Below, piece by piece: positions 54,623 through 64,000 of a DNA stretch of 64,000 nucleotides (position 1 is the stretch's first letter; each line of letters opens with the position of its first letter). The stretch covers positions 312,636 through 376,635 of the forward strand of contig CAKOGP040001001.1 of the NCBI GenBank assembly GCA_933822405.4. Direction: 5' to 3'. A program made the translations under genes and the position numbers. Under the pieces are notes generated by a model that saw only the letters and a list, made by a program, of their open reading frames with translations, had not been told where the DNA came from and did no database searches. This DNA comes from Cylindrotheca closterium (taxonomy: Eukaryota > Bacillariophyta > Bacillariophyceae > Bacillariales > Bacillariaceae).

Positions 54623-56464
54623 CTAGAACCAAGGAATCCAAAAGGATAATTCAGAGTGAGGTGCAAACACTGCCATACCAGCATACGATTTTGGTTGTCC
54701 GTTCCACAAGAAGCCAGCCACGTTTTCCACAACCACATCTGCGCCGCACTGATACCGACAAATCTCTCGATAACTCTCGACCTTTTCGGTTTCTTTCTTG
54801 TATCCTTGTCGCATTCTCATTTTCCACAAGGCCAGTTCCAGGAACGATGTCATTTCTACTCTCGCATAGTGCCTTGTGTGGTCAAAGAAATTGTACACGG
54901 AATTATTTCGGCCCATGGGATCATCGCCGTGAATCGACTCCACTTGGCGTACCAAGTCGGCCCGCCATGACTCTGGTGCACCCCATCCTGCTATCCGCTC
55001 TATCACGGCTCGATGAACGACAATCTTAATCAGAGGAATAACCTTGTTCGATGTGTGTTTCAACATGTAGTACATCATGGTTTTGCCATGTGCGTCGTTG
55101 TGGCTAAGAGCATCAAGTGGATATCTGTCTAGTACGCAGTCCAAGAAATCAATCCTTGGGTTCGGGGAGGTAGCCACAATATGAAACGCTGTCATACCAA
55201 AAGGGTCTTCCATGTATCCTTTCAAGCTTTGGCAAGAATCATCGAGTGCCTGGGTCAGATGATCTATCGACTTGGAAGAGGCTTGATAGCAAGCATTGTG
55301 GACTGGGAATTGTTCAAACCGTTCTCGAATAGACCAGATAGCATCAAAGGTTTGAAGCAAATCACACCGAGAGAAAGCATCTTCAGTGGCAAACCTAGTA
55401 GCGTCTGGAATCGATAGGTTGATCAAATTTTTGCAACCAGCAAAACACTTCTTACCAATTGTAATCTTGCTCTTGCTTGGTATCTCCACGCCCTGCAGGC
55501 TAATACAGTTGAAGAAAGCATTAGCTCCAATCTCATCTAGACTGAGAGGTAGGACAATGCCACTCAATTGCGTACAACGAATGAATGATTCATGACCAAT
55601 GGCTCTTACGCCATTTTGAATTTCCACATCGGTCAGAGAAGTACAAGATGCAAACGCGCCATCACCAATTCTCTCCACCGTCCCAGGTATGGATATGGTG
55701 CGGAGAGATGTACACATTAGAAAGGCCCGGTTATCAATCGCTGTCAGCCCAGTTGGCAGATCAATGTCCACGAGCAAATCGCAAGAGCAAAATGAATAGC
55801 GACCAATGTATTGTAGTCCTTCCTGGAGCTTTACAGTCGTAAGAGCAGCACATCCAGAAAAGGCCTTGGTACCAATTGTCTTTACAGATGCCGGTAACGA
55901 TATGGCTTGAAATTTGCACCATACAAAAGCCTCTGCTTCAATCGATTCGAGGGTCTCCGGAAACTGGAACTCCTTCATAGACTCACACTTCCAAAATGAT
56001 CCGGAACCAATGCTCCTTATACCATCTCGCAGAGTTACCTTTTTCAAAGAAATACAATCGTGAAAGGCATTCTGTCCAATCTTTTCCACGGTACTGGGAA
56101 TCGATAAGCTTTGGAGCAAGCCACAGCCATCCAAAACACCCTTTCGGATGGTTGTAAGACCTTGTGCTGGAAACCGAATATGAATCAAGGATGAGCAGTC
56201 CCGGAATGCCTCACGGCCAATGACCTGTAATCCATCATGAATATAGACATATTCCAAAGAAGAACATCGTTCAAAGGCCCTCTTGCCAATAACCCGGAGT
56301 GATTTTGGCAAGGTCAAAGAGCAGAGATTTAGGCATTCTTCGAAGGAATTGTTGTGAATTATTCGGACTGATGGATCCACAATGACATAATTGATACCTC
56401 TTGGGATCTCATTCTTGGGCTGTACTGTATAGACAAAGGGCGTATCATTTGTTTCGTCGGCCAT
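54623..56464 (-). CDS. BspA-type leucine-rich repeat (LRR_5) protein, second copy
   Basis: 613 residues from the ATG at 56464; the frame extends two codons further only with GTG. Residues ~15-380 are about 15 LRR_5 repeats (I-G-x-x-A-F-x-x-C-x-S-L-x-x-I-x-L/I-P). The C-terminal region (~410-590) starts FHIVATSPN and contains HxNDAHGKTMMYYMLKHTSNK and LALWKMRM, matching the protein at 12335-14155. There is no signal peptide or membrane segment. Unlike its paralogue it lacks the Ser/Asp tail. Function unknown; a protein-interaction role is likely. Confidence 0.83.
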   Translation of the reverse strand: MADETNDTPFVYTVQPKNEIPRGINYVIVDPSVRIIHNNSFEECLNLCSLTLPKSLRVIGKRAFERCSSLEYVYIHDGLQVIGREAFRDCSSLIHIRFPAQGLTTIRKGVLDGCGLLQSLSIPSTVEKIGQNAFHDCISLKKVTLRDGIRSIGSGSFWKCESMKEFQFPETLESIEAEAFVWCKFQAISLPASVKTIGTKAFSGCAALTTVKLQEGLQYIGRYSFCSCDLLVDIDLPTGLTAIDNRAFLMCTSLRTISIPGTVERIGDGAFASCTSLTDVEIQNGVRAIGHESFIRCTQLSGIVLPLSLDEIGANAFFNCISLQGVEIPSKSKITIGKKCFAGCKNLINLSIPDATRFATEDAFSRCDLLQTFDAIWSIRERFEQFPVHNACYQASSKSIDHLTQALDDSCQSLKGYMEDPFGMTAFHIVATSPNPRIDFLDCVLDRYPLDALSHNDAHGKTMMYYMLKHTSNKVIPLIKIVVHRAVIERIAGWGAPESWRADLVRQVESIHGDDPMGRNNSVYNFFDHTRHYARVEMTSFLELALWKMRMRQGYKKETEKVESYREICRYQCGADVVVENVAGFLWNGQPKSYAGMAVFAPHSELSFWIPWF

Positions 56465-56866
56465 TGTCACTCATGTTTCAGACGTCTGCTGTCTATTCTT
56501 GATGATAGGTGAGATCTTTTATTTTTCTTTGGGTTTCTTATTGGCTTTTGAATATATTGGGAGCTAAATACGATTATAGATCCCCCGGGGGAACAAGAAG
56601 GGGAAAGAGAAGAAAAAGATGATGAGGAGAATAAGATAAGAGAAGAGAAAAAAAACATATTACAGATACCAGGATAGATGTCCTGGTATCAATTCTCTAC
56701 AAATGTGGAAATCGATATCCCTCAATGTCTTATAGCATAGCGTTGATTTAATGTTGACTAGTTTCGTGCAGTTTTCTTTCTTCGTGAATGTAATTGAAAC
56801 AGTGTCCTCAGAACGTACTGGCTTGAGTCCGTCAAACCAAGAGTAGGTCTGACCTTCCTCATATTG
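56465..56866. other. Intergenic spacer, about 400 bp
   Basis: Upstream of the LRR gene and downstream of the Stealth gene. Purine-rich at 56595-56655 and contains the hairpin at 56665-56690. Confidence 0.5.
56665..56690. repeat. 10-bp perfect inverted repeat with 6-nt loop
   Basis: GATACCAGGA at 56665-56674 pairs with TCCTGGTATC at 56681-56690. It lies about 200 bp upstream of the LRR gene start and about 180 bp beyond the Stealth gene stop. Confidence 0.85.
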
Positions 56867-58588
56867 CTATTTCTCAAATGGACTCGGATCGGGAAATAGG
56901 GCTGTAAATGTTTCCAAATATTTTGCCTCAATTTCTGGACTACTTCCATTCAGCAACATATCCTCGAGGCAGACAAACTTTCTAGGTTCCTTTCTAGGTT
57001 CTTCCAATCGTCGTTTCCATTTCTTAACCTTTCTGCCATCCACAATGCGAAGGAAGTAGTACATGCCAGCATTTTGGTCTTTTTTAAAGTCAATAACGGA
57101 GAGGTAGGGAATTGGCAATCGCGTTGGATACTCGGAGTGAAGCCTATCAACAGCTTCGTCGCACTCCGCGATACGATCTGAACTCAGTGTTCGAGTCTCA
57201 AGAATAGATTTGGAGCACTCTTGTAGAATATGAAAGCTGTCTGTACTCTCGACAAAGTGCCGTCTCCCTAATTGATATTTGTTCGTTGTGTCAAAATTGT
57301 TACCGTACAAAAAGGGTTCCTTGTTCTTTGTCGTTAGGAGAGCTGCACGCCAGATCATTTTCTTGGTTGGGGCATATACTTTCTGAAAGGCATAGTAGTG
57401 GTAGTAGGTGAAAGATAGCTGAAAGTCTTCCACGTGACGGAATCGGTGAGTCAAGGTCTTTGCATACTCGACACGGAATCGCTCCATTATGTCACGATAC
57501 AGCCGCTTGTTGATCAAGTACGGAAGGTGAGCAATGGGCCCTCGTCTCTTGTTTGCCATCTCGCTCTTGCCCAGTTCTCGATTGAAGAAACCATCAGTAT
57601 ACATGTTGGCCTGCTTGAAGAATCCATCATTTCGCGTATAGTTCGCTCTTTGTCGTTTCAGTTCTTTTTCATATTCCTTCCTTCCCAATGCGGTTGCATT
57701 GAGACCACAGTCACCAAAATCCCAATTGCAAGCGGCATTGTTACATTCGAGGTTGCACTGGCCATCACCCTGCATTTCGTAGGTACAACCTTCGTTGCAA
57801 TCCGGAAATCTCCAGTAGTCCAAGAATACATTTTGTGAACCAGTAGTAGGATCAGGGATCCAGTCAGACTGCTCTACAGGCAATCCAAAAAACATGTCGT
57901 CGTTGAAATATAAAAAATTCTCACTGATACCTGGAATGTTGCACAGCGATGCTTCAATTGGTCTGGAACTAAAGGTTGGCAAGTGATCTTGGTTTTCGAA
58001 GATATCAGAATGTGATAGAACCGTAATTCGTGGATGAGAGGCATCTAGCCAATCTGGGCCTTCTCCATCAGCCGTCAACAAATAAATGTTCCGTATCCAC
58101 GGGGCATGTTTGATGATGGATCGAAAGGAATACTTCAACTCATGATGGTCCATGTACCGATTGGCTTGGTTTGGCCCTTGATCCAATCCAGCAATTTTAT
58201 CCTCTTCCCTAACTTGTTCCTCAGTTTTGTTCTCTAGCGCAGCAAAGAATTGCACTCGATATTTCTCCTTCTCAGCAAGCCATTTTGGTTTGGAACCGTC
58301 CACCCACGTGTAAACAGCGTCAATGACAGGCCAGTCCCATTTTTCCTTTGGATCTAAGGCTTTCAGTATTTGGGAGACATTTGTGAGTCTTTCTGATGAC
58401 CTTGAAGCTGCTGCCGATCTCGATGAGGAACTCTTCTTGCAGTCACACCGTGATGTTGGCAGATAGTGCTGAAGCACATTGTCAGTGTCTCCGTCACGAT
58501 TGATTTCAAAATAGTATTGTAGAAAGTAGATCCACGTGCTGCATGACAGTGCTATTATGAGAAGGAAAGAGAATTTAGCGATGCGCAT
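56867..58588 (-). CDS. Stealth family / GlcNAc-1-phosphotransferase (GNPTAB-like) with LNR module
   Basis: 573 residues from the ATG at 58588; the frame extends to 58753 only with TTG. A type II Golgi-style anchor lies at ~6-27 (FSFLLIIALSCSTWIYFLQYY). Stealth region 1 is IDAVYTWVDGS (~90-98), region 2 is DHHELKYSFRSIIKHAPW...IYLLTADG (~150-190), and region 3 includes NDDMFFG. A Lin-12/Notch repeat with Cys spacing C-x3-C-x9-C-x3-C lies at ~263-293, as in animal GNPTAB. The enzyme family transfers sugar-phosphates onto glycans; in animals this tags lysosomal enzymes with mannose-6-phosphate. Substrate in this organism unknown. Confidence 0.9.
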   Translation of the reverse strand: MRIAKFSFLLIIALSCSTWIYFLQYYFEINRDGDTDNVLQHYLPTSRCDCKKSSSSRSAAASRSSERLTNVSQILKALDPKEKWDWPVIDAVYTWVDGSKPKWLAEKEKYRVQFFAALENKTEEQVREEDKIAGLDQGPNQANRYMDHHELKYSFRSIIKHAPWIRNIYLLTADGEGPDWLDASHPRITVLSHSDIFENQDHLPTFSSRPIEASLCNIPGISENFLYFNDDMFFGLPVEQSDWIPDPTTGSQNVFLDYWRFPDCNEGCTYEMQGDGQCNLECNNAACNWDFGDCGLNATALGRKEYEKELKRQRANYTRNDGFFKQANMYTDGFFNRELGKSEMANKRRGPIAHLPYLINKRLYRDIMERFRVEYAKTLTHRFRHVEDFQLSFTYYHYYAFQKVYAPTKKMIWRAALLTTKNKEPFLYGNNFDTTNKYQLGRRHFVESTDSFHILQECSKSILETRTLSSDRIAECDEAVDRLHSEYPTRLPIPYLSVIDFKKDQNAGMYYFLRIVDGRKVKKWKRRLEEPRKEPRKFVCLEDMLLNGSSPEIEAKYLETFTALFPDPSPFEK

Positions 58589-58899
58589 TGTTGAACTCTT
58601 TGAGACAGTCTCGCTCTGAAAGCGATACAGTGAAGCAGACTTTGACAATGACTGTTTTTGTCTATATTGAATATGTTTCACGTATATTATTTTATTGTTG
58701 ATGTTATGATTATGATGTTCGTCATGCGTGCGTATTTTTAAAAAAAAATTCAACTACTCGGATACCGGTAGTCGGACGACAGGAAGACCCAAACCTCCGT
58801 TGTCCTTGATTCTCATATATTAAAATAAACATAGCCCTCTCTATCATGATCATACAATACTATAGTATATACAGCGTTCTAAATTTTTCAGTGTACTTT
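58589..58899. other. Spacer with 3'-flank homology between the cyclase genes
   Basis: The part at about 58780-58899 resembles 61900-62035 downstream of the second cyclase (GGAAGACCCAAAC, ATCATACAATAC, GCGTTCTAAA), so the duplication extends past both stops. A GGATACCGGTAG word lies near 58761. Confidence 0.65.
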
Positions 58900-61371
58900 T
58901 CAATCAGATGTAAAGGCTTCACAAACATTCTTTGCCACTATCTCTTCCGATGATTCAGTCGATGAATGATTTGTGACTGAGCCGGTTACCGAATGCCGTT
59001 CATTCTGAAGACCGAGCCAGTATGTTGGAACCTCGCCCAATCCCTTCAAATTGACGACATCTTCCCGCTTCGAGAGCCAATGTTCCTTGCCGCTATCCTT
59101 CAGAATGTTGGCCATCTCATCTGATATGTGGACCTTTCCCTTTTGCCCGGAAGATTCGATTCTGGAAGTCTTGTTCATAGAGTCGCCAAACCTAGATTGA
59201 TTTTGAAAAGTAGTGGGTAAGCACACATCTTCTAGGCGACAACCACTGCTACAATATCGTACGTACAACTGGAAACGAGGTCTTTGTCCTCTAATTACGC
59301 CAGCAGTCACTGGTCCAGAATGGAGCCCAAACCGCATATCCAATTCTCGAGTGTCGGCTCCGAGCTTTTTCTCCAGTTTGTCCCTGATCTTTCTCATTGC
59401 TTGCATGCATTCCCAAGCGAATCTTGCCATCACAATCGCGTGATTATCGCAAGGCTAAAAAATTCGAATCTATCATGGTGAGATAAAAGACGACAAAGAA
59501 GAATGAATGAACGAATCACAGACGCCAAACGAACTTACATCCGGCAGACCACATACGGCTACGTAGCAGTCTCCAACAGTTTCAACCTTGAACACACGCC
59601 GCTTATCGGCGATTTTGTCAAAGGCATTGAATATAGTTTCCAATAAGGTGAAAACATCGGAAGGCTCATGCATAGAACTCCATTTGGTGAAGCCAGCAAT
59701 GTCCGCAAACATGATAGTGGTGTGCTCGAACAAATCCGCAATGGGTGCTGCCTTCTTGGACATGGCAAGAGCCGATACATTCGCTTGCGATGCACTGGAA
59801 GACCCAGCCAATTGCTGAACGGCGTCGGACATTCTGGATGATCGACCTCCTCTCGAGGTTGGGGATTCTGGCTCTATCTCGTCCATCATTTGCGCCGCAA
59901 CGTTCTTGGGAAACAAACTCGAGACGATTGCTGTGGATCGCGCAGCGGTATTGGTCACGGTACGGTTCCTTCGTTGCACATAGAAATCATAGGTGAAGAA
60001 GACCAGTGCCGTGAATCCGAAAATAGCAATGACCAAGACTGCAGCTGTGAAAGAATCATTACGCTGCCATCGCTCGACAAACTCATTCGTCGCATGAACG
60101 GTCAAGATGTAGCCACAGGAATCATTTCCGAGAAACCCCATAGGCTCGGGGATGCCTTCTCCAAATAGATTGTAGTCTTTGGTCAACGCTATGTTATAAC
60201 GAGAAGGATCCATATTCTCGCCAAGATACTTCACATATCCTTGTGTCTTCTTAAAAGAATATGTCGATCCATTACTCTTCTCGCAATTGTGATGAACATC
60301 CACAATAATTCCTGAAGGTTGATCTTCCAAGACTACTATAAAGTAGTCAAGCCATGAGAAGACGGTAGTAGCAGCCGCAACAATACCCTCGGTGTTATCA
60401 TATCCCCCATAGATGGGCTCCAAGAGTACGAATTTGGGAGACGGAAGCGCTTGATCTTGTTTAGGGTCGGCATATTTTACCAAAAACTCCAGATCTTGAA
60501 TGGTAGAAATGGCTGGTTTACCGGTTCGAAGACTTTGGTTCCAGAGATCCGCAAACCAATCAATAGAAAGGAGATCGAACATGATTGGAGACTGCGACGC
60601 ATTCTGTGGCGTCGGGTACATTTGCCAGATTGGTAAATGTACTTCTGCAGTGCCTTCACCAAATCCTCCATAGATATGCTTGGGAATCTCTCCTGAATTC
60701 AAGTTGTCTATATTGTGAAAGGCGTGGGATAATTGTGATAAATCCGAGTCGATCCAGCCTTGATTTTCGACCGCATAAGCTTCCCATTGTGTCCGGTTTG
60801 CAGCCGTGACTATTGGAGCAACTGCCATCATTTGAGCATTTCCAACGCTCGCCAAAGCACTCCCAAGAAGGGCAAAGCTGGAATGGGTAACATTGGCCCC
60901 GTGTGTGGCATGGCTCTCGTCTTGATTCGTGGTTTCTAGTGTCCAGGAGCTTCCCATGTCAGCACTGGCTTCAACAGAATGAATCAACGTTTCTTCTACC
61001 GTTGCTACCAACTCTTCGCCGTGTTCTTCGAACTAGTTCAAACAAAGAAGACGAGAAAAGACGGATGTAAGATTTTGTCTCAAACCTGCAATGACCGGCA
61101 AACGATCATATTAACGTACCTCATGATGGTACCAGCTACTATCCTCCTCTTCCATATAGAAAAAAGTCGAGACGCTGGCAATGGCGGCGGATAGAACGAG
61201 TACCAAGTACACCACGCCTTTCGAACGATTGATCAGCTTCGTATCCTTATTTCCCAGGCCGGAGACATGTTCCATTGGTGCTTTTGATGACATTGGTGGT
61301 GGGGTATCCACTGACATTTCTTCGTCCATACTTGTAATAAGGATTGTTGCAGAAGTTGCAGATTTTGCCAT
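58900..61371 (-). CDS. Receptor-type class III nucleotidyl cyclase lacking the PDE domain
   Basis: Four exons: 61120-61371, 59539-61032, 59267-59454 and 58900-59191 (introns 87, 84 and 75 bp); 741 residues from ATG 61371. TM1 at ~51-73, an extracellular region of about 340 residues, TM2 at ~412-433, then the cyclase domain (~515-710): TTIMFADIAGF with the first metal Asp, FKVETVGDCY with the second, and FGDSMNKTSRIES with the transition-state Asn/Arg. Makes cAMP or cGMP. The Glu in KVETVGD is the residue found in guanylyl cyclases, but the partner position (RFQLFGD) is Gln rather than Cys, so substrate is uncertain. The last ~15 residues (EEIVAKNVCEAFTSD) come from a shifted-frame remnant of the PDE tail of the neighbouring paralogue. 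Confidence 0.87.
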
Positions 61372-62035
61372 GATATGATATTTGTGTCCAGCAGAAGGAG
61401 AAAAAGACTTCTGCAGTATCGGAGTTCTGCTTTTACGATGGGTCGTGGGTTGCAAAGTAGATTCGGCAGCATATCTAAAATATTATGGAGTGAAGTGCTC
61501 CCGAAAAGAGACGGTAGTCATTTTTCCATCGTTTACTTAACGATTATATGTTCAAGAACTCGTTGGAAACCTTGGATAGAAATGTATGTTTGAATCATGG
61601 GTTCGAATTTCGGAGATACTATCTGCTCTATTTATTGAAAATGTATCGGTACCCGGGATGGCCTAAACCAGTGTGAACGTCTTGTAGCGCTTATATATAA
61701 CCGCCAAAAGCGTTTCTACGAATTTTGGACACCAAAATGAAGTGAAACATGAAACAAATATAAAAGAGTTGAAAATGAAAAACTTCTGTACCATACTGGT
61801 ACCGACCTGCCAGTACCGGTACCTACTTAGGTACCGGTACAGTCATGGTGCGTGTCCAACCAAAGAAATTCAAATCCGTCAACCACATAGGTAGTGGTCT
61901 GATTTTTGGAAGACCCAAACTCTCTTCCTCAAGTCAACTATACACCATGAAATGTTCCAATCCTGCCTTAACTTGGTCATATAATCATACAATACATATC
62001 TAGCGTTCTAAAATTGAGCTACCTTCCAATCCAAT
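61372..62035. other. Spacer with GTACCGGTAC cluster, 664 bp
   Basis: Upstream region of the first cyclase gene and 3' flank of the second. It includes a dense cluster of GGTACC/ACCGGT palindromes at 61788-61850. No gene recognised. Confidence 0.6.
61788..61850. repeat. Cluster of GTACCGGTAC-type palindromes
   Basis: Overlapping ACTGGTACCG, CAGTACCGGTACC and GGTACCGGTACAG words within about 60 bp. Related words appear near 12090-12180, 16855, 37325, 44578, 47620 and 58761, always in spacers. Confidence 0.8.
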
Positions 62036-64000
62036 CTAAAGGCTTGCCAAAACTTCCTTGCCACTGCCTCTCCATTCTCGCAGGTTATCCTTTGCATTTT
62101 GGAGCATGGCTCTTCCTGATGTGCGAAAAGCAACCTCTTCACTAAGCAGGGTCGCAACTGGAATCACAATATCATTGTAAAATGCCTGTTCTCCCTTGTA
62201 CCAAAATTCCTTTGGATTCTTTCCCCCCCGTCCATTATGGAAGGCCGCTGATATTTCGTCATACAATTTGCCATTCCACTTTTGGTACAATCCCCAGTGT
62301 TGCATGGTGTGAGCGATGTCGCTAACCTGAATCAATTGCTCCACTATACAAGTTTTGCGCTGGCCCAGTGTCGCGTTGCCGCCTGCCTTCAAACACCCCT
62401 CCCATCGCTTGATTCGATCTTGTTGCATACTCTTGTCAATGATATCGGTCGAAAGGATGGATTGGACCATCACCTGGCGAAAGTGCTCCAACTCTTCGGT
62501 TGTCTGATACACAGTTCGTCGCAATTCACGGAAGCTCTCTTGGCAAAATATATTCCAGAAGACATCCAAAGAGTTCCGCTCGGCAGGACTCGATTCGTAG
62601 ATCTTGGCAAGGGCCTCGTTCTCCGCAACCAACTGCTCGTTCGAAACACCTGGGTGATCAACATCGTGGACAAAGGCTGACAATACCAACGCAAACTCTG
62701 TTAACGGATCCAGTGGATTCTCTTGACTCGACTCCAAAAGCTTCTTCAGAGATGTCACGACATGCGAGGCATGTTGGACATTGTGGAAAGGATGAGGGTT
62801 GTACGCGTCCGAGATTTGTTGGACGAAATCCTTCAACTGATCCATTGCGGCCTTGTCAAGCTTGCTTGCGGTCTGCGAGTCAAGATCACGAGATGTCGTG
62901 GATTCGAATTGGATGCAATCCGAAGGATCGGCATGTCCAAATAGAGCAGTCTTTTCTGCAGCTTGAAGGCCTTCTTCGTCGACTTCAATTTGACGACCAC
63001 TAGCTTGTCGGGCGTGGACGACTCGAACCAAAAACTTTGCAAGAAACTTGGAATGCCACGACGTGAGCTCTGGCAGATTCTTCCAGTCATTGATCTGATT
63101 CTTGATTAGAGCAAGCTCGTCGTTGGAAGAAGGTTCAGATGGATCAGTAGATGAAATACTTGTAACTGAACCAGTTGCCGAATGTCGTTCATTCTGAAGA
63201 CCGAGCCAGTATGTTGGAACCTCGCCCAATCCCTTCAAATTGACGACATCTTCCCGCTTTGAGAGCCAATGTTCCTTGCCGCTATCCTTCAGAATGTTGG
63301 CCATCTCATCTGATATGTGGACCTTTCCCTTTTGCCCAGAAGATTCGATTCTGGAAGTCTTGTTCATAGAGTCGCCAAACCTAGATTGATTTTGAAAAGT
63401 AGTGGGTAAGCACACATCTTCTAGGCGACAACCACTGCTACAATATCGTACGTACAACTGGAAACGAGGTCTTTGTCCTCTAATTACGCCAGCAGTCACT
63501 GGTCCAGAATGGAGCCCAAACCGCATATCCAATTCTCGAGTGTCGGCTCCGAGCTTTTTCTCCAGCTTGTTCCTGATCTTTCTCATTGCTCGCATACATT
63601 CCCAAGCGAATCTTGCCATCACAATCGCATGATCACGGCAAGGCTACGAGAGTCAAAATTAGATACGAAGCAAACCAACCATCTCAATGGCAAATGTCAA
63701 GCGAACTTACATCCGGTAGGCCACAAACAGCTACGTAGCAGTCTCCAACAGTTTCAACCTTAAAAACATGCCGCTTATCAGCGATGTTGTCAAATGCATT
63801 GAATATCGTTTCCAATAACGTGAAGACATCGGAAGGCTCATGTGTAGAACTCCATTTGGTGAAGCCAGCAATGTCCGCAAACATGATTGTGGTATGCTCG
63901 AACAGATCCGCAATAGGGGCTGCCTTCTTCGACACTGCCAAAGCCGATGCATTCCCTTGCGACAAATTGGAGGACCCAACCAATTGTTGGACGGCGTCAG
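62036..64000 (-). CDS. Receptor-type cyclase fused to HD-type cyclic nucleotide phosphodiesterase (5' part beyond window)
   Basis: Three exons visible: 63711 to beyond the window edge, 63456-63643 and 62036-63380 (introns 67 and 75 bp). The cyclase part matches the neighbouring gene (TTIMFADIAGF, FKVETVGDCY, FGDSMNKTSRIES). After a linker, a class I cyclic-nucleotide PDE domain follows, with HNVQHASHV, the AFVHDVDHPG metal site, VSDIAHT and W-F-type C-terminal helices; it hydrolyses cAMP/cGMP. The one polypeptide could both make and destroy the signal, an arrangement known in diatoms and other protists. A 75-bp intron that lacks in-frame stops interrupts the cyclase domain, so unspliced reading adds a false 25-residue insert. 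The N-terminal receptor part lies outside the window. Confidence 0.88.

Noticed and set aside
59192..59266. A novel 25-residue insert in the cyclase domain
   Set aside because: Perfect GT-AG ends and restoration of the conserved RFQLFGDS motif show it is an intron.
61600..61640. GGGTTCGAATTTC as a possible tRNA T-arm
   Set aside because: I could not fold acceptor or anticodon arms at the right distances, so no tRNA is called.

Overview
The window is eukaryotic nuclear DNA, most likely from a diatom (probably pennate). Supporting signs are short GT-AG introns of 67-131 bp, genes on both strands with compact spacers, a DUF6824 domain fused to MORN repeats, Pro/Thr-rich type II membrane proteins, BspA-type leucine-rich-repeat proteins, receptor cyclases with and without a C-terminal phosphodiesterase, and a likely plastid-targeted DUF1995/LPA3-like protein with a bipartite-type leader. 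Species cannot be fixed from the sequence alone. I recognised no tRNA, rRNA or CRISPR array.

Layout. 0.3-1.7 kb: S-adenosylmethionine synthetase. 2.4-7.6 kb: a giant Ala/Gly-rich, single-TM protein with four PPC-like domains and a 45-bp minisatellite. 7.9-10.2 kb: DUF6824-MORN protein (3 exons). 10.3-11.5 and 17.0-18.4 kb: two membrane-anchored plant-type glutaminyl cyclases, flanking a BspA-LRR protein (+) and a secreted ricin-B-like beta-trefoil protein (-). 18.5-34.2 kb: a head-to-tail pair of giant ankyrin/SF1-helicase (TRANK1-like) genes, one intact, the other broken by stops and frameshifts except for about 2.7 kb that is almost identical to the intact copy. 34.4-35.9 kb: repeat-rich island with 31-bp palindromic units around a possible transposase remnant. 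36.4-37.3 kb: TspO-like membrane protein. 37.7-40.6 kb: tandem triplication of a small two-exon B12D/MLRQ-like gene. 41.1-49.3 kb (+): uncharacterised 'LGDNP' protein, a sulfatase, an F5/8-type C domain membrane protein and a tail-anchored protein. 49.5-61.4 kb (-): sirtuin, a SAM-like/four-TM (Orai-like?) protein, LPA3-like protein, a second BspA-LRR protein, a Stealth/GlcNAc-1-phosphotransferase with an LNR module, and a receptor cyclase. 62.0 kb to the end (-): a paralogous cyclase-PDE gene running off the edge.

The main theme is local duplication at different ages: the QC pair, the BspA pair, the TRANK-like pair, the B12D-like trio and the cyclase pair. Three of these show uneven identity best explained by gene conversion. 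Cell-surface proteins and cyclic-nucleotide/Ca2+ signalling candidates are prominent. Several longest-ORF starts turned out not to be ATG, and I replaced them with the first supported ATG. Exon joins were worked out by hand from GT-AG sites and reading phase.
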